A stretch of DNA of 64,000 nt from Kitasatospora sp. NBC_00458 (GCF_036013975.1 NZ_CP107904.1:5729001-5793000), one strand, 5' to 3'. Shown: positions 36,571-48,087, counted from the stretch's first letter. Notes: generated by a model from the letters alone, not told the origin. Made by a program: numbers and translations.

Positions 36571-39282
36571 GTGAAGGCAATCCGCAGATTCACCGTCCGC
36601 ACCGTCCTGCCCGAACAACTCCAGCCGTTGCACGAGCTGGCCCTCAACCTGCGCTGGTCCTGGCACCCCGAGACCAGGGACCTCTTCCGGTCCGTGGACC
36701 CGGAGGTCTGGGCCGCGACCGGCGAGGACCCGGTGCGGCTGCTCGGGGAGGTCCCGGCCGCCCGGCTCGCCGCGCTCGCCGCCGACCGGCGGTTCCTCCG
36801 CAGGCTCGGCGACCTCGCCGACGACCTGCGGGAGTACCTGGCCGGCCCGCGCTGGTATCAGTCGGCCGGGCAGGGGGCCGACGTCCCGCTGCCCGCCGCC
36901 GTCGCCTACTTCTCGCCCGAGTACGGGATCGCCGCCGCGCTGCCCCAGTACTCCGGCGGCCTCGGCATCCTCGCCGGCGACCACCTCAAGGCCGCCAGCG
37001 ACCTCGGGGTCCCGATCATCGGCGTCGGGCTCTTCTACCGGCACGGCTACTTCCGCCAGTCCCTCGACCGGGACGGCTGGCAGCAGGAGCGCTACCCGCT
37101 GCTCGACCCGGACGAGCTCGCCGTCACCCTGCTCCGCGAGACCGACGGCACCCCCTGCCGGATCGACCTGGCGCTGCCCGGCGGCCGCACCCTCGCCGCG
37201 CACGTCTGGAAGGCCCAGGTCGGGCGCGTACCCCTGCTGCTGCTCGACTCCGACATCGAGGCCAACTCGCCCGCCGAGCGCGAGGTCACCGACCGCCTCT
37301 ACGGCGGTGGCAGCGAGCACCGGCTCCTCCAGGAGATGCTGCTCGGCATCGGCGGCGTCCGGGCCGTCCGCGCCTACGCCCGGCTCACCGGCCACCCCGC
37401 GCCCGAGGTCTTCCACACCAACGAGGGCCACGCCGGCTTCCTCGGCGTCGAGCGGATCCGCGAACTCGTCGCCGACACCGGGCTCGACTTCGCGGCCGCC
37501 CTGGAGTCGGTCCGGGCCGGCACCCTCTTCACCACCCACACGCCCGTCCCGGCCGGCATCGACCGCTTCGACCGCGAGCTGGTCGCCCGGCACTTCGGCG
37601 GCGAGACCGCGCTGCCCGGCGTCCCGGTCGAGCAGGTCCTCGCGCTCGGCGCCGAGACCTGGCGCGGCGGCGACCCGAAGCTGTTCAACATGGCCGCCAT
37701 GGGCCTGCGGCTCGCCCAGCGCGCCAACGGCGTCTCCACCCTGCACGGCGAGGTCAGCCGGTCGATGTTCAGCGGCCTCTGGCCCGGCTTCGACACCGCC
37801 GACGTCCCGATCACCTCCGTCACCAACGGCGTCCACGCCGCGACCTGGATCGACCCGGCGGTGGTCCGGCTCGGCGCCGCCGAGATCGGCGCCGACCGCG
37901 CCGAGGCCGCCATGACCACCGGCGACACCCAGCGCTGGACCGGTCTGGAGCGGATCGGCAACACCGAGATCTGGGAGCTGCGCCGCACCCTGCGCGCCCA
38001 GCTGGTCGACGAGGCCCGGCGCCGGCTGCGCGCCTCCTGGCGCCAGCGCGGCGCCGGCGAGGCGGAACTCGGCTGGGTCGCGTCGGTGCTCGACCCGGAC
38101 GTCCTCACCATCGGCTTCGCCCGCCGGGTGCCCTCCTACAAGCGGCTCACCCTGATGCTCCGCGACCCGGAGCGGCTGCGCGCCCTGCTGCTGCACCCGA
38201 CCCGGCCGGTCCAGATCGTGGTCGCCGGCAAGGCCCACCCGGCCGACGACGGGGGCAAGCGGCTGATCCAGCAGATGGTGGCCTTCGCCGACGACCCGGC
38301 CGTCCGGCACCGGATCGTCTTCCTGCCCGACTACGACATGGCGATGGCCCAGCACCTCTACCCGGGCTGCGACGTCTGGCTGAACAACCCGCTCCGCCCG
38401 CTGGAGGCCTGCGGCACGTCCGGGATGAAGGCCGCGCTCAACGGCTGCCTCAACCTGTCCGTGCTGGACGGCTGGTGGGACGAGTGGTTCGACGGCCAGA
38501 ACGGCTGGGCGATCCCGACCGCCGACACCGGCGACGGGGTGCTCGACCCGGAGAGCCGGGAGGCCGAGCGGCGCGACGACATCGAGGCCGCCGCGCTGTA
38601 CGACCTGATCGAGGACCAGGTGGCCGCCCGCTTCTACGACCGGGGCGGTGACGGCCTGCCGCACCGGTGGATCGCGATGGTCCGCCACACCCTGGTCACC
38701 CTGGGCCCCAAGGTGCTGGCGGGGCGGATGGTCCGTGAGTACGTGGAGCGGCTCTACGCGCCCGCGGCGGTGGCCCAGCGGGAGCTGGCGGCGGCCGAGC
38801 CGACCGGGTCCGCGGGCGTGGCGGCGGGCGCGGCGGCGGAGGCCGTCCCGTACGCCGGGGCGCGCGAACTGGCCGCCTGGAAGGCCAGGGTCCGGGAGGG
38901 CTGGCCGGCCGTCCGGGTGGAGCACGTCGAGGCGGACTGCCCGGACGAGGCGCAGGAGCTGGGGAGTTCGCTGGCGCTGCGGGTGCAGGTCGCACTCGGT
39001 CCGCTGGAGCCCGGCGACGTCGAGGTGCAGGCCGTCTCCGGCCGGGTCGACGAGTCGGACCGGATCTCGGACGGCTGCCTGCTCGCCCTCAAGCCGGTCG
39101 GCGGTCCGGACCTCGACGGGCGGACCAGGTACGAGGGCTCCCTGGAGCTCTGCCGCACCGGCCCGTTCGGGTACACCGTCCGGGTGCTGCCGGCCCACCC
39201 GAGGCTGGCCTCGCCGGCCGAGCTGGGCCTGGTGGCGCTGCCTCCGGAGGCCGCCGGGATGGACGCCGGGCTGCTGCGCTGA
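36571..39282 (+). CDS. glgP: Glycogen/alpha-glucan phosphorylase
   Basis: A 903-residue GT35 phosphorylase that releases glucose 1-phosphate from alpha-1,4-glucan or short oligomers. It is of the actinobacterial type with an N-terminal DUF3417 segment (VKAIRRFTVRTVLPEQLQPL) and a C-terminal extension after the catalytic domain. Motifs: AYFSPEYGIAAALPQYSGGL, VFHTNEGHAGFLGVERIREL, FARRVPSYKRLTLML, and EACGTSGMKAALNGCLNL with the PLP-binding Lys620. I chose the GTG at 36571 from the conserved N-terminus and a TACGCT -10 just upstream, giving a probable leaderless transcript; an ATG at 36541 is the alternative. It diverges from glgE, opposing synthesis and breakdown. Confidence 0.94.
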   Translation: MKAIRRFTVRTVLPEQLQPLHELALNLRWSWHPETRDLFRSVDPEVWAATGEDPVRLLGEVPAARLAALAADRRFLRRLGDLADDLREYLAGPRWYQSAGQGADVPLPAAVAYFSPEYGIAAALPQYSGGLGILAGDHLKAASDLGVPIIGVGLFYRHGYFRQSLDRDGWQQERYPLLDPDELAVTLLRETDGTPCRIDLALPGGRTLAAHVWKAQVGRVPLLLLDSDIEANSPAEREVTDRLYGGGSEHRLLQEMLLGIGGVRAVRAYARLTGHPAPEVFHTNEGHAGFLGVERIRELVADTGLDFAAALESVRAGTLFTTHTPVPAGIDRFDRELVARHFGGETALPGVPVEQVLALGAETWRGGDPKLFNMAAMGLRLAQRANGVSTLHGEVSRSMFSGLWPGFDTADVPITSVTNGVHAATWIDPAVVRLGAAEIGADRAEAAMTTGDTQRWTGLERIGNTEIWELRRTLRAQLVDEARRRLRASWRQRGAGEAELGWVASVLDPDVLTIGFARRVPSYKRLTLMLRDPERLRALLLHPTRPVQIVVAGKAHPADDGGKRLIQQMVAFADDPAVRHRIVFLPDYDMAMAQHLYPGCDVWLNNPLRPLEACGTSGMKAALNGCLNLSVLDGWWDEWFDGQNGWAIPTADTGDGVLDPESREAERRDDIEAAALYDLIEDQVAARFYDRGGDGLPHRWIAMVRHTLVTLGPKVLAGRMVREYVERLYAPAAVAQRELAAAEPTGSAGVAAGAAAEAVPYAGARELAAWKARVREGWPAVRVEHVEADCPDEAQELGSSLALRVQVALGPLEPGDVEVQAVSGRVDESDRISDGCLLALKPVGGPDLDGRTRYEGSLELCRTGPFGYTVRVLPAHPRLASPAELGLVALPPEAAGMDAGLLR

Positions 39283-39450
39283 GTCCGCGGGCGGGTTCGG
39301 GGCGGGCGGGGTGGGGGCCGGTGGTCCGGCTTCCCTCCGCCCTGCCCGCCCCGCCCTGCCCGCCCTGCCCGCCCGTGTACGGGCGCCCGGCCCGTGCCGG
39401 TCGTTCGTGCCGTTCGTTCGTGCCGTCGTCGCCGCGGCTCCCCGTCTCTC

Positions 39451-39494
39451 CGCCCCGCCTCCCCCGCTCTGTCGCCCGCGGGGGAGGCGGGGCG
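39451..39494. terminator. Terminator after glgP
   Basis: A perfect 17-bp stem (CGCCCCGCCTCCCCCGC and complement) with a 10-base loop, usable from both converging genes. Confidence 0.85.
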
Positions 39495-39578
39495 GGGTGT
39501 TGTGTGACGCGCCCGGCTCGTGCTGCCGCCCGGTTCGTGCGGCGTTCGGCGGGTGCGGCGTACCCGCGCGTTGCGTTC

Positions 39579-39616
39579 GGTGGGTGGTGGGTGGTGGGTG
39601 GTGGGTGGCGGGTGGT
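39579..39616 (+). repeat. GGGTGGT tandem repeat
   Basis: About five imperfect heptamer copies of GGGTGGT/GGGTGGC next to the methyltransferase stop codon. The regularly spaced GGG runs on the plus strand could form a G-quadruplex. Confidence 0.75.
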
Positions 39617-39624
39617 GCGGGAGG

Positions 39625-40377
39625 TCAGCAGACCGCTGCGACCAGGGCGTCACTGACGGAGCGCCACGCCAGCCCGGCCTCGCTGAAGCCCGCCTCGACC
39701 AGCCGGGCGGTGTGCCAGCCGGCCGGGTGGGACTCGCCGTCGGCGTGCGATCCGTACATGGCGTTCCGGGCGGCGACCTGCTCGGCGAGCAGCGGGTCGG
39801 CCGCGGCGGCGATCCACCAGCCCTCCCAGTCGAGGACGCCCTCGGCCGTCTCGCGCTCCTGGTGCCGCCTCCGGAAGGCCCGGTCGGCCGCACTGAGCAG
39901 CGGGATCGACTCCTCGGGGGTGTGGTCGGCGTTGAGGAAGACCCCGCCGGGCCGGATCAGTCCGGCCAGGTCGCCGTAGAGCCGGACCAGGTCGGCGGTG
40001 GGCAGCCAGTGCAGGGCGGTGGCGGTCACCACCGCGTCGAACGGGCCGGGCGGCAGGGCCCCGGCCCACTCCGGGTCCTTGAGGTCGGCGGTCACCAGGG
40101 TGAACCGCTCGTCCTCGCCGAGGACGCCGCGGGCGATCGTCATCAGCGCGGGGTCCTGGTCGACGCCGACGCTGACGGCGCCGGGCAGCCGGGCGAGCAG
40201 TCGCTCGGTGATGCTGCCCGTCCCGCAGGCGAGGTCGAGGACGCGCGGCGCGGGGCCGGTCACCGCCTCGACGACGTCGAGCATCACCCGGAACCGCTCC
40301 TCACGGTCGGGCAGGTACCACTCCTGCTGACGGTCCCAGCTGCGCTGCCACTGCTCCCAGTGGTGTCGGTCGACCAT
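39625..40377 (-). CDS. SAM-dependent class I methyltransferase
   Basis: A 250-residue soluble methyltransferase. The SAM-binding motif I is RVLDLACGTGSITERLL, followed by motif II acid in VSVGVDQDPALMTIA, and FDAVVTATALHWLPTADLVR, which resembles trans-aconitate methyltransferase-like enzymes. The C-terminal half is Trp-rich and less conserved. The ATG at 40377 follows GAGGGAG; no family-like residues occur before it. Substrate cannot be inferred. The gene stands alone between glgP and an ABC exporter, with a triplet of GGTGCAYC octamers about 145-167 bases upstream. Confidence 0.85.
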   Translation of the reverse strand: MVDRHHWEQWQRSWDRQQEWYLPDREERFRVMLDVVEAVTGPAPRVLDLACGTGSITERLLARLPGAVSVGVDQDPALMTIARGVLGEDERFTLVTADLKDPEWAGALPPGPFDAVVTATALHWLPTADLVRLYGDLAGLIRPGGVFLNADHTPEESIPLLSAADRAFRRRHQERETAEGVLDWEGWWIAAAADPLLAEQVAARNAMYGSHADGESHPAGWHTARLVEAGFSEAGLAWRSVSDALVAAVC

Positions 40378-40664
40378 GGTCGCTCCCTCGGTCCTGGACT
40401 GGCTCGGTAAGGCCTGGAAATGACTGTAGACCCTTTCGGTAATGGATGAAAGGGCCTGCTGTCTATTACGAATCGCCCGGGTAGGCCGGCCGGTGAGGCC
40501 CGGTACGAGCAGGCCGGATCGGTGCACCGGTGCATCGGTGCATCGGAGTGAGGCCACCACGTGGTGGGTCCTGACCGCCGCCGGACCCACCACGGCCTCC
40601 GGCGGAGTCGTCGGGCGCGGAGCCGGCGGGTCGGCGGGGCGTCCGGCGGATGCCGGGCCGACCG
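40378..40664 (-). other. Upstream region of the methyltransferase gene
   Basis: No gene is supported. The region nearest the start is relatively A+T-rich and contains TACAGT on the minus strand as a possible -10. The only repeat is the tandem octamer at 40521-40544. Confidence 0.5.
40521..40544. repeat. Three tandem GGTGCAYC octamers
   Basis: GGTGCACC, GGTGCATC and GGTGCATC follow each other without spacing. The first is itself palindromic. They may be a small operator cluster or chance microsatellite. Confidence 0.6.
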
Positions 40665-40700
40665 CCTCTTCCGGTGCGCGGGTCCGCGCACCGGAAGAGG
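40665..40700 (-). terminator. Terminator of the ABC exporter operon
   Basis: A perfect 16-bp stem (CCTCTTCCGGTGCGCG, loop GGTC, complement) begins one base after the stop codon of the second ABC gene. Confidence 0.85.
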
Positions 40701-40701
40701 G

Positions 40702-42699
40702 TCAGACCAGGCTGTCCCGCCAGGCCTGGTGGAGCTCGGCGAAGCGGCCGGCGCCGTCGATCAGCTCGTGCGGCGTGCCGTCCTCGACGATCCGGCCCTG
40801 GTCCATCACCAGGACCCGGTCGGCGATCTCCACGGTGGAGAGCCGGTGGGCGATGATCACGGCCGTCCGTCCGGCCAGCACGGTGCGCATCGCGCGCTGC
40901 ACCGCCTGCTCGCCGGGCACGTCCAGCGAACTGGTCGCCTCGTCCAGGATCAGCACCGCCGGGTCGGCGAGCAGGGCGCGGGCGAAGGCCACCAGCTGGC
41001 GCTGGCCGGCCGAGATCCGCCCGCCGCGCTTGCGCACGTCGGTGTCGTAGCCCTCCGGCAGCTCGGCGATGAACGCGTGCGCGCCGATCGCCCGGGCCGC
41101 CTCCTCGACCTCCTCCCGGGTGGCGCCGGGTCGGCCGATCGCGATGTTCTCGGCGACGGTGCCGGAGAAGAGGAACGACTCCTGCGTCACCATCACCACC
41201 CCGCGCCGCAGCTCGGGACCGGTCAGGTCGCGCAGGTCCACCCCGTCCAGGGTGATCCGGCCCTCGGTCGGGTCGTAGAACCGCGCGAGCAGCTTGGCCA
41301 CCGTCGACTTGCCGGCCCCGGTCGCGCCGACCACGGCGACGGTCTGCCCGGCGGGCAGCACCAGGTCGAAGGGCGGCAGCACCTCCTTGCCGGTGCGGTA
41401 CGCGAACCGGGTCTTCGCGAAGTGCACCTCGCGGCCCTTGGCGGTCGTCGCGGGCAGCTCCTTCGGCTCGGCCGGTTCGGCGACGGTCGGCTCGTGGGCG
41501 AGCAGTCCGGCGATCTTCTCCAGCGCGGCGGCGGCCGACTGGTAGCTGTTGAGGAACATCGCCAGCTGGTCGATCGGGTCGTAGAGCCGGCGCAGGTAGA
41601 TCACGAACGCGGTGAGCACGCCCAGCGCCATGCTGTCGTCGGTGACCAGGTAGGCGCCGAGCAGCACCACACCGGCGGTCCAGACGTTGGCGGTGCCGCG
41701 GGACAGGCCCACGTACCGGGCGATCTCCAGCAGGCCGTCCGCGGTGGCGGCCGCCGACTGCCGGTTCACCACGCCGAAGGCGGCGTCGTTGGCCCACTCG
41801 CGGCGGAACGCCTTGACCGGGCGGATCCCGTTCATGGTCTCGGTGAAGCGGACGATCAACGAGGCCGCCGAGGTGCGCGAGCGGCGGTACACCCGGCGCG
41901 AACGGCGCCGGAACGACCGGGCGATCAGCCAGAGCGGCAGGAACGAGGCCAGCGAGACCAGGCCGAGCCGCCAGTCCAGCACCAGCAGGATGACCGAGAT
42001 CGAGCAGACCGAGAGGAAGACGGTCAGCAGCTCCTGGAGGCCCTCGGAGAGCAGTTCGCGCAGCGCGTCCACGTCGCTGGTGGCGCGGGAGATGATCCGG
42101 CCCGAGGTGTAGCGCTCGTGGAAGTCGAGGCTGAGCCGCTGGGCGTGCCGGAAGATCCGGCCGCGCAGCTCCAGCAGGATGTCCTGGTTGACCCGGGCGC
42201 TGATCTTGATGAACGACCACTGGAGCACGGTGCCCAGCAGCGCACAGCCGAGGTACGCGGTGATCACCGCGATCAGCGGACCGGAGTCGTTGTCGCGCAG
42301 CGCGGGGATGCCGCGGTCCATCGCGAACGCGACCAGCAGCGGCCCCGCCTGGAGCGCGGCCTGCTGGAGCAGGATCACCGCCATCGCGATGACGATCCGG
42401 ACCCGGTGCGGGCCGAGCAGCGAGCGCAGCAGCGCCCGGGGGGCGCCGGGCGGGACGGGGATGTCCTCCTCGTCGGCGGGCGGGGCGGGCAGTTCCTCCT
42501 CGGCCGGGTCGCCGGTGGCGGTGGCGGTGCCGGAGTCGGCGGTGGTCGCGGTCGCGGTCGCGGTCTTGGTGGCCGTGGCGGGGGCCTTGGCGTTCGGGTC
42601 TGCGGCGTTCGGGTCTGCGGCATTCGGCTCGGCGGGTTCCGCGCCGGACGGTCCGCTGCCGCCCGCCTTCCGGCCGGCGGGTTCGACGGTGGTGGTCAT
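40702..42699 (-). CDS. ABC exporter half-transporter, canonical nucleotide site
   Basis: A 665-residue type IV ABC exporter with a membrane domain (helices around RVRIVIAMAVILLQQAALQA, then PLIAVITAYLGCALLGTVLQ, then FLSVCSISVILLVLDWRLGL) and a nucleotide-binding domain. Walker A is GATGAGKST, the signature is ISAGQRQ, and Walker B is VLILDEATSSLD with the catalytic Glu. The first 90 residues are an Ala/Thr/Pro/Glu-rich disordered tail. The ATG at 42699 overlaps the stop of the upstream exporter gene (ATGA), and the two are best read as a heterodimer of the LmrCD/BmrCD type. Substrate is unknown; such pairs export drugs or lipids. Confidence 0.92.
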   Translation of the reverse strand: MTTTVEPAGRKAGGSGPSGAEPAEPNAADPNAADPNAKAPATATKTATATATTADSGTATATGDPAEEELPAPPADEEDIPVPPGAPRALLRSLLGPHRVRIVIAMAVILLQQAALQAGPLLVAFAMDRGIPALRDNDSGPLIAVITAYLGCALLGTVLQWSFIKISARVNQDILLELRGRIFRHAQRLSLDFHERYTSGRIISRATSDVDALRELLSEGLQELLTVFLSVCSISVILLVLDWRLGLVSLASFLPLWLIARSFRRRSRRVYRRSRTSAASLIVRFTETMNGIRPVKAFRREWANDAAFGVVNRQSAAATADGLLEIARYVGLSRGTANVWTAGVVLLGAYLVTDDSMALGVLTAFVIYLRRLYDPIDQLAMFLNSYQSAAAALEKIAGLLAHEPTVAEPAEPKELPATTAKGREVHFAKTRFAYRTGKEVLPPFDLVLPAGQTVAVVGATGAGKSTVAKLLARFYDPTEGRITLDGVDLRDLTGPELRRGVVMVTQESFLFSGTVAENIAIGRPGATREEVEEAARAIGAHAFIAELPEGYDTDVRKRGGRISAGQRQLVAFARALLADPAVLILDEATSSLDVPGEQAVQRAMRTVLAGRTAVIIAHRLSTVEIADRVLVMDQGRIVEDGTPHELIDGAGRFAELHQAWRDSLV

Positions 42700-44549
42700 C
42701 GGGCGGTGCTCCCCTCGGGGACGAGGGCGGCCTCGCCCGACATCAGTTCGCGGTAGCGCGCGGAGCGGTGGAGCAGCTCCTGGTGGGTGCCGACCGCTTC
42801 GATCCGGCCGTCGGCGAGCACCGCGACCCGGTCGGCGAGCATGACGGTGCTCGGCCGGTGGGCGACCACCAGGGCCGTGGTGGAGCCGAGGACCTGGCGC
42901 AGGGCACGCTCGACCAGCGCCTCGGTGTGCACGTCCAGCGCGGAGAGCGGGTCGTCGAGGACGAGGAAGGCCGGATCCCCGACCACCGCGCGGGCCAGGG
43001 CGAGCCGCTGGCGCTGGCCGCCGGACAGGCTCAGGCCCTGCTCGCCGACCTCGGTGCCGACGCCCTCCGGCAGCTTCTCGACGAAGCCGGCCTGGGCGGT
43101 GGCGAGCGCGGTGTGCAGCCGGTCGTCCCCGGCGCCGGGGGCGCCCATCAGCACGTTCTCCCGCACGGTGGCGGAGAACAGGGTGGGCTCCTCGAAGGCC
43201 ACCGCGACCAGCTCGCGCAGCCTGGTCCGGTCCAGTTCGCGGATGTCCCGGCCGTCCAGGGTGATGGTGCCGCCGGTGGCGTCGTACAGGCGGGGGAGCA
43301 GGGCGGTGAGCGTGGTCTTGCCGCTGCCGGTGGCGCCGACCAGGGCCATCGTCTCGCCGCTGCGGATGTGCAGGTCGACGCCGCGGAGCAGGTCGGGGGT
43401 GTCGGCGGGGGCGTCGGGGTAGCGGAAGCGGACGCCGGTGAGCCGGATGCCGTCGGGCCCCGAGGCCTTGGCGAGGTCGGCCGTGGGGGTGGTCCTGGCG
43501 AGGTCGGCCGTGGTGGGGGCGGCTGCGGTGGCGGCCGGGGCGGCGTCGGCCTCGGGCTCGTCCAGGACCTCGAAGAAGCGGTCGGTGGCGGTGGCGGCCT
43601 CGTTGGCGTACGCGAGCAGCCAGCCCAGGGACTCGACCGGCCAGCGCAGCGCGAGCGCGGTGGAGAGGAACGCGACCAGGGTGCCGGCGCTCAGCTCGTC
43701 GTGGGCGACCAGGTAGGAGCCGGCCGCGAGCGCGCAGCCGAGGGCCAGCTCCGGCAGGCCGACGATGAGCGCCCAGAGGTTGGCGAGCAGCCCGGCCTTC
43801 TTCAGCTCGGTGCGGCGCAGGTCCCGGGAGTGCTCGCGGAATCGTTCCGCCATCGAGCGGTGGCGGCCGAAGGCCTTGAGGATGCGGATGCCGAGGACGG
43901 ACTCCTCGACCACGGTCGCGAGGTCGCCGTTCTGGTCCTGGGCGAGGCGGGCGGCGCCGGAGTAGCCGGACTCGAAGCGCCGGGTGAGCAGGAACAGCGG
44001 CACCACGGGCACGAGCGCGATCAGGGCGAGCCGCCACTCCTGGGTGAACATCAGGGCGGTGCCGGCCAGGAAGGTCACCGTGTTGACGATCAGGAAGACC
44101 AGGGGGAAGGCCAGGAACAGCCGCATGGTGTACATGTCGGAGGTGGCCCGGGAGAGCAGCTGGCCGGAGCCCCAGCGGTCGTGGAAGGAGACCGGCAGCC
44201 GCTGGAGCTTGGCGAAGAGGTCACCGCGCATCGCCGTCTCCACCCCGGCCAGCGGTCGGGCCAGCACCACCCGGCGTGTGTAGAAGAGGGCGGCCTCGGT
44301 GAGGCCGAGCAGGAGCAGCAGGCCGACCAGCGGCCAGAGTCCGTCGAGGTCGTGCTCGGCGATCGGCCCGTCGACGATCCGGCCGAGCACGATCGGGACG
44401 AGCAGCACGCTGAGCGCGGCGAGCAGCGCCGCACTGATCGAGATGACCAGTCGGGTGCGGATCGGGCGGACGTAGGGCCACAGGCGCAGCAGTGAGCGCA
44501 CCGTCGACCGGTGGGCGGGCGCGGAGTCGGGGGTCTGGTTCTCGGCCAT
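42696..44549 (-). CDS. ABC exporter half-transporter, degenerate nucleotide site
   Basis: A 617-residue exporter partner of the next gene. It has six helices in the first 320 residues and a nucleotide-binding domain with Walker A GATGSGKTT and signature LSGGQRQRLALARA. Walker B reads FLVLDDPLSALD, so the catalytic Glu is replaced by Asp, the hallmark of the non-catalytic site in heterodimeric exporters. A 30-residue Ala/Thr-rich insert links the two domains (DAAPAATAAAPTTADLART). I prefer the ATG at 44549 (AENQTPDSAP): TACCCT ends seven bases upstream, suggesting a leaderless transcript. The ATG at 44579 is the alternative. Confidence 0.92.
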   Translation of the reverse strand: MAENQTPDSAPAHRSTVRSLLRLWPYVRPIRTRLVISISAALLAALSVLLVPIVLGRIVDGPIAEHDLDGLWPLVGLLLLLGLTEAALFYTRRVVLARPLAGVETAMRGDLFAKLQRLPVSFHDRWGSGQLLSRATSDMYTMRLFLAFPLVFLIVNTVTFLAGTALMFTQEWRLALIALVPVVPLFLLTRRFESGYSGAARLAQDQNGDLATVVEESVLGIRILKAFGRHRSMAERFREHSRDLRRTELKKAGLLANLWALIVGLPELALGCALAAGSYLVAHDELSAGTLVAFLSTALALRWPVESLGWLLAYANEAATATDRFFEVLDEPEADAAPAATAAAPTTADLARTTPTADLAKASGPDGIRLTGVRFRYPDAPADTPDLLRGVDLHIRSGETMALVGATGSGKTTLTALLPRLYDATGGTITLDGRDIRELDRTRLRELVAVAFEEPTLFSATVRENVLMGAPGAGDDRLHTALATAQAGFVEKLPEGVGTEVGEQGLSLSGGQRQRLALARAVVGDPAFLVLDDPLSALDVHTEALVERALRQVLGSTTALVVAHRPSTVMLADRVAVLADGRIEAVGTHQELLHRSARYRELMSGEAALVPEGSTAR

Positions 44550-44860
44550 CGCCGTGAGGGTAGGCCGAGCCGCCGTCATTTCTCATCCGGTTTTTCGGAC
44601 CTGTCGTCGAATACCGGCCACGGCCCGGCCACGCCCCGGTGCCGGCGCGGCGCCGGGGCGGTGCCGCGTCGGGGCGGGGGCAGGGTGGGCGCGAGGTAGG
44701 CGCGAGGTGGGCGTGGGCCGGGTGCGGTGGGGGTTCCGGTTCGGCCGCGGGCACCCGGACGGGGCCGGTGGGTCGGTGGGCCGGCGGGCGGGTGGGCCAC
44801 GCCGGGCGGCGTCCCGTGCCAGCCCCCCCGCGGCGGGTGATGGGCGTCAGGTGGCGGGCG
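44550..44860. other. Intergenic region between glgX and the ABC operon
   Basis: These 311 bases contain no gene. They carry imperfect direct repeats of GGTGGGCGCGAGG-like units at about 44686-44720 and the ABC-operon promoter near 44555. No strong hairpin after glgX was found. Confidence 0.55.
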
Positions 44861-47149
<2,289 letters not shown>

Positions 47150-47265
47150 GGCGGTGCCCTCCCTGGCCGGGGTGTCCCGTACCCCGTGAGGGGTCTCTTT
47201 CCCTGATCGCGCCGGGTGGATGCGGCTGAACGGTGTCTTACCGGCGGATGGCGGGCGTGCGCACA

Positions 47266-47372
47266 GAAAGTCGGCGGGGCCGACTTTCCACGCAGCAGCA
47301 TCCGCCGGGCGGGGCTGGCCGGGGCGGGCCGGGGCGCACTCGGGGTGAATCTGTAGACCGGTCGACATATTC
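47266..47372. repeat. Array unit 1: A hairpin plus B dyad
   Basis: A1 is GAAAGTCGG-cggggC-CGACTTTC-like at 47266-47288. B1 at 47351-47372 is CTGTAGACCGGTCGACATAT, which reads in the opposite orientation to B2-B5. Centres are about 82 bp apart. Unit 1 is the closest to glgX (117 bases before its start codon). Confidence 0.8.
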
Positions 47373-47451
47373 GATTGCGGGCGGCTCGTGCTGCCCACGT
47401 CGGCCTACCTCGCCCCAGTCGCCTCCTCCGCCCCGACCGACACGTTCCTGC

Positions 47452-47522
47452 GGGAGTGGGAGTGGGAGTGGGAGTGGGAGTGGGGGCGGCGGCGGGAGTG
47501 GGAGCGGGGGTGGGAGCGGGGG
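47452..47522 (+). repeat. GGGAGT microsatellite, G-rich tract
   Basis: Five tandem GGGAGT hexamers grade into GGGGGCGG/GGGAGCGGGGG sequence, giving many GGG runs on one strand over 71 bases; a G-quadruplex is possible. CACCGCG heptamers follow at 47530-47553. It lies between array units 1 and 2. Confidence 0.8.
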
Positions 47523-47550
47523 CGGCCGCGCACCGCGCACCGCGCACCGC

Positions 47551-47641
47551 GCGAAAAGTCGGCCGGTCCGACTTCTCGCGCACGGCGGAGCCCATCGGGG
47601 CTGGGTATGCAGCAGGAATATGCCGACCGGTCTACAGATTC
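47551..47641. repeat. Array unit 2: A hairpin plus B dyad
   Basis: A2 (47551-47581) is AAGTCGG-ccggt-CCGACTT flanked by GCGCGA and TCGCGC, so the stem reaches about 14 bp with one A-C mismatch. B2 (47616-47641) is ATATGCCGACCGGTCTACAG, with one C for T relative to the other B copies. Centres are 63.5 bp apart. Confidence 0.85.
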
Positions 47642-47742
47642 CCCGCGTGGCAGGCGCGCCTGGTCCGGCCTGGTGTGGGAAGCCCCGGCTCGCCTCAAGC
47701 CCGGCGCGGCGTGACGGCGGGCCGCTGGTCGTGTGCGGAGCA

Positions 47743-47842
47743 GGAAGTCGGCGGGTCCGACTTCTCGCGCGGCGCGGATTCGCAGTTCGCGTCAGCCGAA
47801 CGCGTGAAGGGGCGGCTCAGAATATGTCGACCGGTCTACATA
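47743..47842. repeat. Array unit 3: A hairpin plus B dyad
   Basis: A3 is GGAAGTCGG-cgggt-CCGACTTC followed by TCGCGCGGCGCGG. B3 is ATATGTCGACCGGTCTACAT at 47822-47841. Centres are 78.5 bp apart. Confidence 0.85.
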
Positions 47843-47950
47843 GGACTGCTGCCCGTCCGGGGCTTTCTCGGGTTTCGGGTGGGGAAGTGGGGCGTCGGCG
47901 GCATTGGCGGCATTGGCGGCGCCGGCTCTCCGTGTGGTGGGAGTCGCTAG

Positions 47951-48043
47951 GGAAGTCGGCCGGTCCGACTTCTCGCGCGGCGGCCTGTGGGGGCGGCCGG
48001 GCAGGGTGCGTGAGGCCAAATATGTCGACCGGTCTACAGATTC
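47951..48043. repeat. Array unit 4: A hairpin plus B dyad
   Basis: A4 is GGAAGTCGG-ccggt-CCGACTTC, again followed by TCGCGCGGCG. B4 is ATATGTCGACCGGTCTACAG at 48020-48039. Centres are 68.5 bp apart. Confidence 0.85.
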
Positions 48044-48087
48044 ATGATGGGAGTGGCGGCGGGGCGCAGGCGGGCCGGCCGGTGGCG

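Larger units (their letters stand above)
39283..39624. other. Intergenic region between convergent glgP and methyltransferase genes
   Basis: The 342 bases hold low-complexity sequence and no gene: CCTGCCCGCC-type repeats at about 39340-39375, a strong hairpin at 39451-39494 and a GGGTGGT tandem run at 39579-39616. Confidence 0.7.
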
